In this document: positions 25,964-34,689 of the stretch, piece after piece
How the letters are laid out: every line of letters starts with the position of its first letter
Numbering within the stretch: position 1 is the first letter of the stretch
DNA from: Anaerolineae bacterium
GTDB lineage: Bacteria > Chloroflexota > Anaerolineae > Promineifilales > Promineifilaceae
DNA: 64,000 bases
Direction: 5' to 3'
Assembly: GCA_023382655.1 (NCBI GenBank)
Contig: JAHDWK010000003.1
Location: forward strand, 372,001-436,000
Translations under genes and position numbers: made by a program
The notes under the pieces: generated by a model
What the model was told of the DNA's origin: nothing
Databases searched by the model: none
Seen by the model: only the letters and a program-made list of their open reading frames with translations

Positions 25964-26653
25964 TCAGGTTTCCCCATGGCGGTGGAAATCATAAAGCCAG
26001 CTTTTGTCATCTTTGCCCACGGCCGTCAGCACATCACAGTGGCGCAACGTGTAGGTGAGCCGTTGGGCCAGGTGGGGGCGAATGGTGAGGGCTTGCGCCA
26101 GTTGTTTGTTGGTGAAGGGATGGGGCAAAGCCGCCGGTAACAGCGCCAGAAAATCAGCTGGTTGGCTGAAAATCAGTTCTTCGGTAACAGTTAAAAGGCG
26201 GCGCTCGGCAATGCTCCACCGTTTGCGTCGCCAACTGCCACGGCCGTCGTCACGCCAGATTTCCTCTTGTTGGGTCATCAACACGCCGATGCTCAGGTTA
26301 GCGTGGGATAGCAGGTGGGGGATGCGTACCAATTCGTCGAACACATCTATCACCTGCCCGCGTTTGGGGGATTTGCGGCGGCTGAGGGGATGGCCAACGG
26401 CCGTTTCGCGCACAATCCACTTCTCCTGCGCCACCGGGTAGAGCAGGTGAACCGGATGATTTTCCAGCAACCGGGTTAATTTGGGTTTGATAGCGGTGAA
26501 GTTGCCGGTCTGAATTTCAATCAATTGCCCACCGCGCACGATGTCCACCACGTAACCGTCTACCGGCAGTTCGAACTGGTCATGGGCACGGCCGTACCAC
26601 ACCTTCAAACCGGCATGAAGCGACCCCTCCTTCAATATACCAATGTTACTCAT
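25964..26653 (-). CDS. Unrecognised protein with a possible PD-(D/E)xK-like core and C-terminal helical domain
   Basis: 229 residues from the ATG at 26651-26653, which overlaps the stop of the upstream secreted-protein gene; the much longer frame is an artefact of that gene. The N-terminal part has VDGYVVDIVRGGQLIEIQTG, a spacing of D...ExQ that recalls the core of restriction-endonuclease-fold proteins. A basic segment follows (RRKSPKRGQVIDVFDEL). The C-terminus (about 120-229) looks like a winged-helix region (NKQLAQALTIRPHLAQRLTY). I do not recognise a named family. The nuclease idea rests only on this motif. Overlap suggests translational coupling to the secreted gene. Confidence 0.6.
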   Translation of the reverse strand: MSNIGILKEGSLHAGLKVWYGRAHDQFELPVDGYVVDIVRGGQLIEIQTGNFTAIKPKLTRLLENHPVHLLYPVAQEKWIVRETAVGHPLSRRKSPKRGQVIDVFDELVRIPHLLSHANLSIGVLMTQQEEIWRDDGRGSWRRKRWSIAERRLLTVTEELIFSQPADFLALLPAALPHPFTNKQLAQALTIRPHLAQRLTYTLRHCDVLTAVGKDDKSWLYDFHRHGET

Positions 26654-27521
26654 CAATCCCCGCCGCCGGCCTTCCCACAGGGAAAGTATATGGTGTGACC
26701 GGTGGCACATAGTTTGCGGCAAACAAAGCCGGCTCGCCCCACTCCGTGTAGACGCCGGGCGGCAGCGGCAGGTCGTCTTGCTGCCACAGCCACCAATCAT
26801 CCATAAACCAGCCGTTGTTGAGAATGGCGTACCGACCACGCATGGCGGCGCTGATGGGTATGGTCTGTGTTTGGGTGATGATAAAGACGTAGTAAAAGGT
26901 ATTCTTCTGGCCGAAAGTCGGTAGTACCCAGTCGGTGGCATTACTTCCGGCGGCAAATTTCACTTCGCCGGACAGGGGGTCGGGCGCCCAAATTTTGCTG
27001 CCGTCCGGATTATAACCCACGATCAGATCAGGGAAGACGCTCATCTCAAACACGTACTTGCCTGGCTCTAGGGTGACATCTGTAGTCATCTGAAAACTGA
27101 TGGCGCCGTTACCTTTGAAACTTTTGACCGTCTGATTGCCATCCCAAATAAAGAGGGGATGTTCGTGTGGCGGTAGTTGTTCCGAAGGCAACACGCGCAC
27201 TTCGGGGCGTACCCATATATCCCAGGGTTCATTACCGAAGCCGGTTGGCCCGGTTTGCCAGGTGAACACCCAGCCTTCGGGGATTTGCAGTTCGGGGATG
27301 CCGCCGGGATGGTACCAGCCATCCTCAAAAGAGGCGTTGGGCAGGCGATTGATGCTATGCACGAATGGGCCAGGGGAAGTAATAATGGGCAGGTAGATAA
27401 TCTGGTTACCCTGGGCCGTCGCCGCTTGATGGGCAAAATGGGCAGCAAAGGTGAGCAACACGGCCGTGCCCAACAAAGCCAGGACTCGTCGTAAAGCGAA
27501 ATTTAATTGATTAGGGGACAT
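26646..27521 (-). CDS. Secreted protein with a beta-sandwich-like domain and a YLPII motif
   Basis: 291 residues from the ATG at 27519-27521, eight bases after AGGAG; a second ATG two codons earlier is too close to that site. The signal peptide (about 1-35) is followed by NQIIYLPIIT, the motif shared with other exported proteins here. A domain beginning LPNASFEDGW resembles carbohydrate-binding-type beta-sandwiches (the N-x-S/G-F-E start is typical). No catalytic residues are evident. It is probably exported and could bind glycans, which is inference. The next gene on the same strand overlaps its stop codon. Confidence 0.68.
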   Translation of the reverse strand: MSPNQLNFALRRVLALLGTAVLLTFAAHFAHQAATAQGNQIIYLPIITSPGPFVHSINRLPNASFEDGWYHPGGIPELQIPEGWVFTWQTGPTGFGNEPWDIWVRPEVRVLPSEQLPPHEHPLFIWDGNQTVKSFKGNGAISFQMTTDVTLEPGKYVFEMSVFPDLIVGYNPDGSKIWAPDPLSGEVKFAAGSNATDWVLPTFGQKNTFYYVFIITQTQTIPISAAMRGRYAILNNGWFMDDWWLWQQDDLPLPPGVYTEWGEPALFAANYVPPVTPYTFPVGRPAAGIDE

Positions 27522-27832
27522 TTCCATTTCTCCTCTCAGGTTGGTCACCATTTAGGTGACTCAACATGCTCCCGTCAAGACCAACTGGATTGTAACAAAG
27601 TTTGGGGGGCGGGGTACGGCCGTGCGTCCATAATTGACCTGACTTTCACAAAAAGCGCAAAAACACAAAAAGCACGGCTCATGCCGGTTGCCTAAAAAAA
27701 CGATCACCTGTAAACTGTTGTCATGAGGGAAAGAATGGAGTAAAAATAGGGACGTTTACGGGGCATCCTGGTGAAACTACCCTAATAAAAACATCATCTA
27801 GCACATACATTGAACAACTTAATCATAAAACT
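27522..27832. other. 311-base divergent intergenic region
   Basis: Lies between the secreted-protein gene and the ABC transporter and must hold both promoters. Visible are a short inverted repeat GGTCACC-ATTTA-GGTGACT at 27543-27561, close to the minus-strand start and possibly an operator, and an A-rich stretch with repeated CAAAAAGC words at 27648-27676. No gene is seen. Confidence 0.55.
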
Positions 27833-28840
27833 ATGGCACCACTTTTAGACGTTCGTAACCTGGTAACACGGTTCTATACCGAAGACGGCGTGGTTTATGC
27901 CGTGAATGGTATTAGCTATACCCTGGATGAAGGCGAATCTATGGCCATTGTCGGTGAAAGCGGTTCCGGCAAATCCGTAGGCGTCATGTCCATTATGGGG
28001 TTGATTCCCTCCCCACCTGGCAGAGTAGAAGGCGGCGAAGTGTGGTACGCTGGCCGCGATCTGGTTAAACTCACTCAGGAAGAGCTGCGGCAGTTGCGCG
28101 GCAATGAGATCGCCATGATCTTCCAGGACCCCATGACCTCCCTCAACCCGGTACTCACCGTTGGTCTGCAACTAACCGAATCCCTTGAACTCCACTTGAA
28201 TATGAGTAATGCCCAGGCCAAAGAGCGGGCCGTGGAAATGTTAGAGTTGGTAGGCATTCCCAACGCCGCTGACCGTCTGGAAGACTACCCTCACCAATTC
28301 TCTGGCGGTCAGCGACAGCGCCTGATGATCGCCATGGCCCTCAGTTGCAATCCTTCCATCCTGATTGCAGATGAACCCACCACAGCCCTCGATGTAACCA
28401 TTCAAGCCCAGATCATTGAGTTGGTGCAAAAGTTACAAAAAGAGTTAGGCATGGCCATCATCTGGATTACCCATGACCTGGGGGTCGTGGCCGGTATGGT
28501 GCAAAAATTGGCCGTCATGTATGCTGGTTTCATCGTCGAGTACGGCGACGTTAATGAACTGTACAAACATACCAGCCACCCCTATACCCTGGGATTACTC
28601 AATTCAATTCCAAAGGTAGACGCCAAAGAACGTACTCGCCTGGCTTCCATCGAAGGCTTACCCCCCGATTTATTGATTGAACCAAAGTATTGCCCTTTTG
28701 CACCACGCTGCGCCTTTGCCGTGGAGCAGTGCTGGGCTGAAAATCCTCCTTTAATATCTGTGGCGCCTGCCCACTCAGCGGCCTGTTGGCGCTGGGAAGC
28801 AGTCCGTTCACAATCTGCAAAAGTTGGAGTCGCTGCATGA
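27833..28840 (+). CDS. ABC importer ATPase 1, peptide/nickel (DppD/OppD) family
   Basis: 335 residues. Walker A GESGSGKS, signature [15 protein letters not shown], Walker [13 protein letters not shown] and the H-loop ITHDLG are intact. The C-terminal oligopeptide/dipeptide extension carries the cysteine set ([14 protein letters not shown]) that binds an iron-sulfur cluster in OppD/DppD relatives. It works with the second ATPase, which starts on overlapping ATGA at 28837, with the two permeases at 32437 and 33520, and with the binding protein at 30013. The substrate could be peptides or, from the chitin genes that converge on the operon, chito-oligosaccharides. Confidence 0.95.
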   Translation: MAPLLDVRNLVTRFYTEDGVVYAVNGISYTLDEGESMAIVGESGSGKSVGVMSIMGLIPSPPGRVEGGEVWYAGRDLVKLTQEELRQLRGNEIAMIFQDPMTSLNPVLTVGLQLTESLELHLNMSNAQAKERAVEMLELVGIPNAADRLEDYPHQFSGGQRQRLMIAMALSCNPSILIADEPTTALDVTIQAQIIELVQKLQKELGMAIIWITHDLGVVAGMVQKLAVMYAGFIVEYGDVNELYKHTSHPYTLGLLNSIPKVDAKERTRLASIEGLPPDLLIEPKYCPFAPRCAFAVEQCWAENPPLISVAPAHSAACWRWEAVRSQSAKVGVAA

Positions 28841-29844
28841 GTCAAAAGAATGGCAAAGAAGTCCTGGTCAGTGTAAATGACCTCAAATTACACTTTCCCA
28901 TCATGCGGGGCGTTATTCGGCGGCAAGTGGGCGCCGTTAGGGCAGTGGATGGGGTATCATTTGATATTTATAAAGGTGAAACCCTGGGGCTGGTGGGCGA
29001 AAGTGGCTGCGGTAAATCCACAGCCGGGCGCGCCATCTTACAACTACTCAAGCCTACAGCCGGTGAAGTTTTCTTTGAAGACCGCGATTTGACAAAACTG
29101 AGTAAAGGGGATTTGCGCCGCGCCCGTCGCCATATGCAGATGATCTTCCAAGACCCACAAGCTTCACTCAATCCCCGCCTGACGGTAGGCAGCATCATCA
29201 GCGAACCGCTGGAAATTCACAATGTGGGCGACAGTGCCAGCCGTAAAGAACGGGTGCAAGAACTGCTCCGTGTGGTTGGCCTGAATCCATACTTCATCAG
29301 CCGCTACCCGCACGAATTTTCCGGTGGACAGCGGCAGCGCATCGGCATTGCCCGTGCCCTGGCTACAAACCCCAGCTTTATTGTGGCTGATGAGCCGATT
29401 TCGGCTCTGGATGTTTCCATTCAAGCGCAGGTCGTGAATTTATTGGATGACCTGAAAGCGGAGTTGGGGCTTACGTATTTGTTTATTGCGCATGATCTTT
29501 CGATGGTACGTTACATTAGTGATCGGGTGGCGGTGATGTACCTGGGCAAGCTGGTGGAATTGGGCAGCCGGGATGATGTGTATGATCGTCCACTGCATCC
29601 ATACACTCAGGCATTGCTTTCGGCTATTCCCATTCCCGATCCTGATAAAGAAGTTCGGCGGGAACGTATAATCTTAAAAGGGGAAGTGCCGAACCCGGCA
29701 AACCCGCCAACTGGCTGTCGTTTTCATACCCGCTGCCAATATGCGACGGAGATTTGCAGCCAGCAAGACCCGGAGTTTCGTAATTTAGGCACGGCCGTAC
29801 AACCCCATATGGTTGCCTGCCACCATGCCGAAAAGTTCTTGTGA
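28837..29844 (+). CDS. ABC importer ATPase 2, peptide/nickel (DppF/OppF) family
   Basis: 335 residues from the ATG that overlaps the stop of the first ATPase (ATGA). Walker [10 protein letters not shown], signature [15 protein letters not shown], Walker [13 protein letters not shown] and the C-terminal [14 protein letters not shown] cluster-type motif are present. The two ATPases would form the heterodimeric motor of the importer, a normal arrangement in Opp/Dpp systems. The gene stops two bases before a copy of the GTAGTAGGCG palindrome, which could attenuate or stabilise the transcript before the binding-protein gene. Confidence 0.95.
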   Translation: MSQKNGKEVLVSVNDLKLHFPIMRGVIRRQVGAVRAVDGVSFDIYKGETLGLVGESGCGKSTAGRAILQLLKPTAGEVFFEDRDLTKLSKGDLRRARRHMQMIFQDPQASLNPRLTVGSIISEPLEIHNVGDSASRKERVQELLRVVGLNPYFISRYPHEFSGGQRQRIGIARALATNPSFIVADEPISALDVSIQAQVVNLLDDLKAELGLTYLFIAHDLSMVRYISDRVAVMYLGKLVELGSRDDVYDRPLHPYTQALLSAIPIPDPDKEVRRERIILKGEVPNPANPPTGCRFHTRCQYATEICSQQDPEFRNLGTAVQPHMVACHHAEKFL

Positions 29845-29845
29845 C

Positions 29846-29900
29846 GTTTGTAGTAGGCGATTTATCGCCTGCATACAGCGATAAATCGCTTACTACAAAC
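29846..29900. repeat. GTAGTAGGCG palindromic repeat, copy 3
   Basis: The left arm GTTTGTAGTAGGCGATTT then ATCGCCT pairs almost perfectly with the right arm at 29877-29900. It lies between the second ATPase gene and the binding-protein gene of one apparent operon. It could act as an mRNA-stability or attenuation hairpin. Confidence 0.88.
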
Positions 29901-29910
29901 TATCATATTT

Positions 29911-29990
29911 AAGGAGGTGATGCACACAGAAGAATCATGAACAGTTTCCTCAATAGAGCGAGGAGTACACCTTATTCAGAACCCCAATAA
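29911..29990 (+). promoter_or_regulatory. Leader with a perfect Shine-Dalgarno and a possible 17-residue ORF
   Basis: AAGGAGGTGAT (29911-29921) is an extended anti-16S match. It is followed by two tiny frames, the longer (29937-29990) encoding 17 residues and ending 22 bases before the binding-protein start. The site lies too far from that start to serve it. It may be a leader peptide or a standby ribosome site. Confidence 0.35.
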
Positions 29991-30012
29991 TCTCAAATGT
30001 GGAGGAGATTCA

Positions 30013-32103
30013 ATGTTTACGCAAAAGAAGTCACTCTTATGGTTAGCTGCCTTAGCCATTATTGCTTTGGTTATTGCCGCTTGCCAACCGCAAGTAGAGA
30101 CGGTTGAAGTTACCCGCGTCGTCGAAAACACCGTCGTCGAGACCGTCACCGTAGAAGGTCAGGTCATCGAAGTTACGCGCGTCGTCGAAAGCACCGTTGT
30201 CGAAACCGTTACCGTGGAAGTGGAAGTCCCTGCCGAATCGGCCGAAGAAGGCCCGGTAGAGTTTATGTCTGATGACCCCACCATCTACGTCAACCAGACC
30301 TTCGGTGACATTGACACCATGGACCCGAACCTGATTTACGACACCGCCAGCGGCACTCTGGCCCTGAACGTGCTGGAACCGCTCATCCGCTACAACCGGG
30401 AAGACGCCAACGCCTTCGTACCTGTCCTGGCCCTGGAAGTCCCCAGCCTGGAAAATGGCCTCATCTCTGAAGATGGCCTGACCTACACCTTCAACATCCG
30501 TGAAGGCGTTACCTTCCATGAAGGTGGCACGTTGGAACCCCATGACGTCGCCTACACCTTCCAGCGCGGTTTGCTGCAATCTGACCCCAACAGCGCCCAA
30601 TGGTTGCTGCTGGAACCAATCCTCGGTTACAACCAGTGCTACGACATCACCGAAGGTATTGATCCCGAATGTAGCCTGGCCGGTGATCCGGCTGGGTTGG
30701 TCGCCACCGCCACGCCCGAACAACTGGTGGGCGCTTGTGAACTCGTCAAAGCAGCCGTTGTGGCCGATGACGAAGCCGGCACCGTCACATTCAACTTGGC
30801 TGTTCCCTGGGGGCCGTTCCTGGCTACCCTGCCGCCCGCCTGGGGTTCCATTCTGGACATGGAATGGGCCATTGAGCAAGGCGCATGGGATGGCAGTTGC
30901 GACACCTGGCAGAATCATTATGCTCCCGGTTCCGAAAACTCTGAACTGACGGAAGTCATGAATGGCACCGGCCCCTATAAACTGGAAAGCTGGACGCCTG
31001 GTCAGGGTTATGTGTTGGTCGCCAACGAAAATTATTGGCGTGGCGATGACGAACCTGTTTGGGAAGGCGGCCCGGCCGGCCAGCCCGCCATTCAAACCAT
31101 CGTCGTTCAGTTAGTGGATGAATGGGGCACCCGCTTCGCCTCTCTGCAAGCCGGTGACGCCGACAACGTGGCTGTCAACCTGGCCGACCGTCCGCAGGCA
31201 GACTCACTCGTTGGCGAAATCTGTGACGCCGATGGTAACTGCGCTCCCAACCCGGACAATCCCAATGGTCAGCTGCGGAAATGGGCCAACCTGCCCTCCG
31301 TCTCCCGCACCGATGTGTTCATGACCTTCGATGTGGGCGCGGATTCACCCTACATTGGTAGTGGCCAGCTAGACGGCAATGGCGTCCCGCCCAACTTCTT
31401 CAGCGACATCCATGTGCGCAAAGCTATGAACTACTGCTTTGACTTTGATACCTACATTGCCGAAGCCCTCAATGGCGAAGGTGTGCGCAACAACGGTCCC
31501 ATCATCAAAGACATGCTGGGCTACAACGAAGATGGCCCCTACTACCAATATGATCCCGAAGCTTGTGCGGCCGAGCTGGCCCAGGCCTGGGATGGCGTCT
31601 TGCCAGAGACCGGCTTCCGCTTCCAGATCGCCTACAACACCGGCAATACCGCCCGCCAGACGGTAGGCGAAATTTTGCAAGCCGAGCTGAGTGCCATCAA
31701 TGAACTGTACCAGGTCGAAGTTGTTGGTCTGCCGTGGCCCACTTTCCTGCGTACCTTCCGTGCGTCGCAAATCCCCATGATCGCCAGCGGTTGGGTGGAA
31801 GACATCCATGACCCGCACAACTGGGTGCAGCCGTTCACCATCGGCACCTATGCCGGCCGCCAGGTCCTGCCTGAGGACATCATTGCCCAGTTTAACGAGT
31901 TGGTCAACGCCGGTGTTGCCACCGCCGACCCGGCCGAACGCGAACAGATCTACTTTGAACTGCAACAACTGCACCATGACCTGGCCATTCAGATCACATT
32001 GGCCCAAGCCATTGGCGCCCGTTATGAGCAGCGTTGGGTAGAGGGCTGGTATTACAATCCTATCGAATCTGGCACCTACTTCTACGCTTTAAGCATGAAG
32101 TAA
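30013..32103 (+). CDS. ABC importer substrate-binding lipoprotein, family 5 (DppA/OppA-like)
   Basis: 696 residues, ATG with GGAGGAG. The signal ends in the lipobox VIAAC, so the mature protein is anchored by Cys at about residue 23. A ~45-residue linker follows with two copies of a Val/Thr/Glu unit (VEVTRVVENTVVETVTVE). The family-5 solute-binding domain starts around residue 90 (DDPTIYVNQTFGDIDTMDPN) and runs to the end (EQRWVEGWYYNP). Ligands in this family are oligopeptides, nickel, heme or oligosaccharides. The gene contains no ACGGCCGT, unlike most of the window, perhaps because it is under strong codon selection. Confidence 0.93.
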   Translation: MFTQKKSLLWLAALAIIALVIAACQPQVETVEVTRVVENTVVETVTVEGQVIEVTRVVESTVVETVTVEVEVPAESAEEGPVEFMSDDPTIYVNQTFGDIDTMDPNLIYDTASGTLALNVLEPLIRYNREDANAFVPVLALEVPSLENGLISEDGLTYTFNIREGVTFHEGGTLEPHDVAYTFQRGLLQSDPNSAQWLLLEPILGYNQCYDITEGIDPECSLAGDPAGLVATATPEQLVGACELVKAAVVADDEAGTVTFNLAVPWGPFLATLPPAWGSILDMEWAIEQGAWDGSCDTWQNHYAPGSENSELTEVMNGTGPYKLESWTPGQGYVLVANENYWRGDDEPVWEGGPAGQPAIQTIVVQLVDEWGTRFASLQAGDADNVAVNLADRPQADSLVGEICDADGNCAPNPDNPNGQLRKWANLPSVSRTDVFMTFDVGADSPYIGSGQLDGNGVPPNFFSDIHVRKAMNYCFDFDTYIAEALNGEGVRNNGPIIKDMLGYNEDGPYYQYDPEACAAELAQAWDGVLPETGFRFQIAYNTGNTARQTVGEILQAELSAINELYQVEVVGLPWPTFLRTFRASQIPMIASGWVEDIHDPHNWVQPFTIGTYAGRQVLPEDIIAQFNELVNAGVATADPAEREQIYFELQQLHHDLAIQITLAQAIGARYEQRWVEGWYYNPIESGTYFYALSMK

Positions 32104-32141
32104 TCAGGTTCGTTGCTGCGATTGTAGTCGTTTGATTCCAT

Positions 32142-32181
32142 AAGAAGGTCGGCATTCTTCCAGGAAGAATGCCGCCTTCTT
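32142..32181 (+). terminator. Terminator-like hairpin after the binding-protein gene
   Basis: AAGAAGG(T)CGGCATTCTTCC pairs with GGAAGAATGCCGCCTTCTT around one base, followed by TCTTCTT. It would cap the abundant binding-protein mRNA while the permease genes use their own promoter or read-through. Confidence 0.7.
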
Positions 32182-32289
32182 TCTTCTTGATTTCAAGCAA
32201 GCCCATTGTAGATTGTGCTTTTGCTCGCAGAGTAGATAATGGATTTTCTTGAAGTATGACGTAGGATTGTAAGCGTCGAGATTTTCAAG

Positions 32290-32342
32290 AGACCTGACAG
32301 GTGAAGTTTCCAATTTGAACTGGTAAAAAACCTGTCAGGTCT
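32290..32342. repeat. AGACCTGACAGGT inverted repeat, copy 1
   Basis: Arms AGACCTGACAGGT (32290-32302) and ACCTGTCAGGTCT (32330-32342) are exact complements around 27 bases. The same arm occurs at 54241-54274 and, degenerate, at 55460-55492. Confidence 0.8.
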
Positions 32343-32380
32343 GAATGGGTACAAGATCATAAGACAACTGGACGCCTGCG

Positions 32381-32410
32381 TATAATGTTGTAAACCCCAA
32401 TACAATTGGG
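32381..32410 (+). promoter_or_regulatory. Candidate -10 box and small operator-like palindrome before the permease genes
   Basis: TATAAT at 32381-32386 with no convincing -35 box. CCCAAT-ACA-ATTGGG at 32396-32410 lies at the expected transcript start. The 333-base gap 32104-32436 otherwise holds only the hairpins listed. Confidence 0.4.
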
Positions 32411-32436
32411 CAACTCACCTGATAAAGGAGACCAGG

Positions 32437-33501
32437 ATGACCACATTTATCATTCGCCGATTACTCATTATGCCCATCACGTTGTTGGGTGTCACTTTTC
32501 TCATATTTGCCATGCTGCAAATTTTGGGGCCGGTGGAGCGGTCCGCGTTGTATGTGCGTGATGTGCCCAAAACCGAACACCAGATCAACGCCATTATTCA
32601 ACGGTACGGGTTAGCCGATCCGATTCATCTGCAATACTGGTACTGGATGGTGGGGCGCACTGACCCACAGACGGGTGAAACCATCGGCGGCATTTTGCGG
32701 GGTGACCTGGGCTTTTCCCGCACCGGGCGTGAACCGGTGACGGAGATGCTCAAACGCCGCTTTCCGGCTACGCTAGAACTGGCGCTGTGGGCGATGATTC
32801 CGATTGTAGGCGGCGGTATCTGGATGGGCATGAAGGCAGCCTTGAACCACAACAAACCCATCGATCAGGCGGCGCGTGTCTTTGCCACTTTAGGCTGGTC
32901 TATTCCTACTTTTGTTTTGGCTTTGATGCTGCTGCTCATTTTTTATGCCCGCCTGGATTGGTTGCAGCCTGGGCGTCTGTCTACCCAGTTTATGCTGGAA
33001 GTGGGTCGTCCCGGCTTTACCCAGTACACCAATATGATGACGGTGGATGCGCTCCTGAATTTGCGGTTTGATATTTTCTGGGACGCCTTGAAACATTTGA
33101 TCATGCCGGTTATTACACTGGCTGTCATTCAGTGGGCGCTGCTGCTGCGCGTGACGCGCTCTTCCATGCTGGAAGCCATGCGCCAGGACTACGTGCGCAC
33201 CGCGCGCTCTAAGGGCTTAAAAGAGCGGATGGTGATCAACCGGCACATCCGGCGTAATGCGCTGATTCCGGTGGTGACGATTGCTGGGGCCACATTGGCC
33301 GGGTTGATGAATGGAGCGGTAGTAACAGAGACGATTTATAATTATCCAGGATTGGGGAAAATGGCGGCTGATGCGGCCGTGGCACTAGATGTGTTAACCC
33401 TGCTCGGTTTTGCCTTGTTCAACGGAATCCTGTTTATCGGTGCGTATTTGATCGTGGACATACTTTACGTGGTGATTGACCCGCGCATACGGTTGTCATA
33501 A
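32437..33501 (+). CDS. ABC importer permease 1 (DppB/OppB family)
   Basis: 354 residues, ATG with AAAGGAG. Six membrane segments are visible, beginning with the conserved IIRRLLIMPITLLGVTFLIF. The cytoplasmic EAA-type loop is seen in MLEAMRQDYVRTARSKGLKE, which contacts the ATPase. The N-terminal region includes the family's KTEHQINAIIQRYGLADP periplasmic loop. It pairs with the second permease 18 bases downstream. The preceding gap with its own promoter candidate suggests separate control from the binding-protein gene. Confidence 0.94.
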   Translation: MTTFIIRRLLIMPITLLGVTFLIFAMLQILGPVERSALYVRDVPKTEHQINAIIQRYGLADPIHLQYWYWMVGRTDPQTGETIGGILRGDLGFSRTGREPVTEMLKRRFPATLELALWAMIPIVGGGIWMGMKAALNHNKPIDQAARVFATLGWSIPTFVLALMLLLIFYARLDWLQPGRLSTQFMLEVGRPGFTQYTNMMTVDALLNLRFDIFWDALKHLIMPVITLAVIQWALLLRVTRSSMLEAMRQDYVRTARSKGLKERMVINRHIRRNALIPVVTIAGATLAGLMNGAVVTETIYNYPGLGKMAADAAVALDVLTLLGFALFNGILFIGAYLIVDILYVVIDPRIRLS

Positions 33502-33519
33502 AGGTATAGAGGTGACGGA

Positions 33520-34584
33520 ATGACATCAGCAACAAATGAGAATTTGCCACCAGTTGGCAAGCCAGCCAGTATTTCGGCCGCAGAAAACGTTTTACGCCCA
33601 CCTTCCCGTCTGGAAAAAACGGTTGGGCCGGAATGGGCACGATTGATCCAGGGGCTGGTGACGAACCCTTTGTCGGTAGTGGGCATGATTATTGTGGCGG
33701 GTTTTCTTCTTATAGGCTTGCTGGCGCCGGTGCTGGCGCCACCACCCAGCCCGACCTGGAAAACAACCAGTATTCCCCGTGATGGTTTCCGTCCTGAACC
33801 TCTACCACCAGGAACGCCCTGGGAGAAGAATGCGCCTCATTACATACCAGCATGGTATAAGTTGACCGGTAATGAAGAGTGGGTGCATCTGTTAGGCACC
33901 ACCGGCGGGCAATATGACATCTGGTATGGGTTGATATGGGGGACACGCACGGCTTTACTGGCGGGCACGGCCGTTGTCTTTGTTTCCGCTATCATTGGCA
34001 TTTTAGTTGGCTCTATAGCCGGTTATTTTGGCGGCGTCGTTGATGAAGTGCTGATGCGTTTCGTCGAAATTTTTGTTGTCTTTCCCGGTCTGGTAGCGGT
34101 GCTGGTGTTGTCATCTATTTTGATACCCATCTTTGGCCGCAGCCTGTGGCCGGCGATGATTGCGCTGACTGTGTTTGGTTGGATGGGGTACGCCCGCTTG
34201 CTGCGCGGTGACATTTTGTCCAACAAGGAGCGGGATTATGTGATGGCCGCCAGAGCCAGCGGCGCCAAAGATACTCACATTATCTTGAAACATGTGCTGC
34301 CCAATGCCATTTTCCCCACATTGGTGCTTTTGTCGCTGGATATGGGGTCTATTGTCCTGAGCTTTGCCGCCCTCAGCTTTCTGGGTGTGGGCGTGGAAGC
34401 GGGTTATGCTGACTGGGGGCAGATTGTCAGCTTTGCCCGCAACTACATTGTGTCATTGGATACTTACTGGTATGTCATTCTCTTCCCGGCGCTGGCGCTG
34501 TTGTTTTATGGCCTGGGCTGGAACCTGTTGGGTGACGCGATGCGGGATATACTGGATCCGAAACTGCGCGGGAAAATAGTGTAA
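33520..34584 (+). CDS. ABC importer permease 2 (DppC/OppC family)
   Basis: 354 residues, ATG with GAGGTGA. A cytoplasmic N-terminus of about 45 residues precedes the first membrane segment (VVGMIIVAGFLLIGLLAPVL). A large extracytoplasmic loop ends in LLGTTGGQYDIWYGLIWGTR, and the EAA loop reads ERDYVMAARASGAKDTHI. It completes the five-gene importer whose order is ATPase-ATPase-binding protein-permease-permease. A strong terminator follows at 34621. Confidence 0.94.
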   Translation: MTSATNENLPPVGKPASISAAENVLRPPSRLEKTVGPEWARLIQGLVTNPLSVVGMIIVAGFLLIGLLAPVLAPPPSPTWKTTSIPRDGFRPEPLPPGTPWEKNAPHYIPAWYKLTGNEEWVHLLGTTGGQYDIWYGLIWGTRTALLAGTAVVFVSAIIGILVGSIAGYFGGVVDEVLMRFVEIFVVFPGLVAVLVLSSILIPIFGRSLWPAMIALTVFGWMGYARLLRGDILSNKERDYVMAARASGAKDTHIILKHVLPNAIFPTLVLLSLDMGSIVLSFAALSFLGVGVEAGYADWGQIVSFARNYIVSLDTYWYVILFPALALLFYGLGWNLLGDAMRDILDPKLRGKIV

Positions 34585-34620
34585 AGCGATACGATAATCA
34601 GTGGACAGTAAACGGTACAG

Positions 34621-34647
34621 AGCGGGCTACTTGTAGCCCGCTTTTTG
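34621..34647 (+). terminator. Rho-independent terminator of the importer operon
   Basis: AGCGGGCTAC-TT-GTAGCCCGCT followed by TTTTTG, 37 bases after the permease stop codon. Confidence 0.88.
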
Positions 34648-34689
34648 TTCTGATTGCCTTTAATGCTGTGAAATTTGAAAGGCGCTAAA

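Noticed and set aside
13551..29900. Insertion sequence ends
   Set aside because: The GTAGTAGGCG palindromes are not paired around a transposase gene and no target-site duplications could be recognised.
30052..31095. 347-codon minus-strand frame opposite the binding-protein gene
   Set aside because: Antisense of a well-conserved lipoprotein; long shadow frames are expected from its codon bias.
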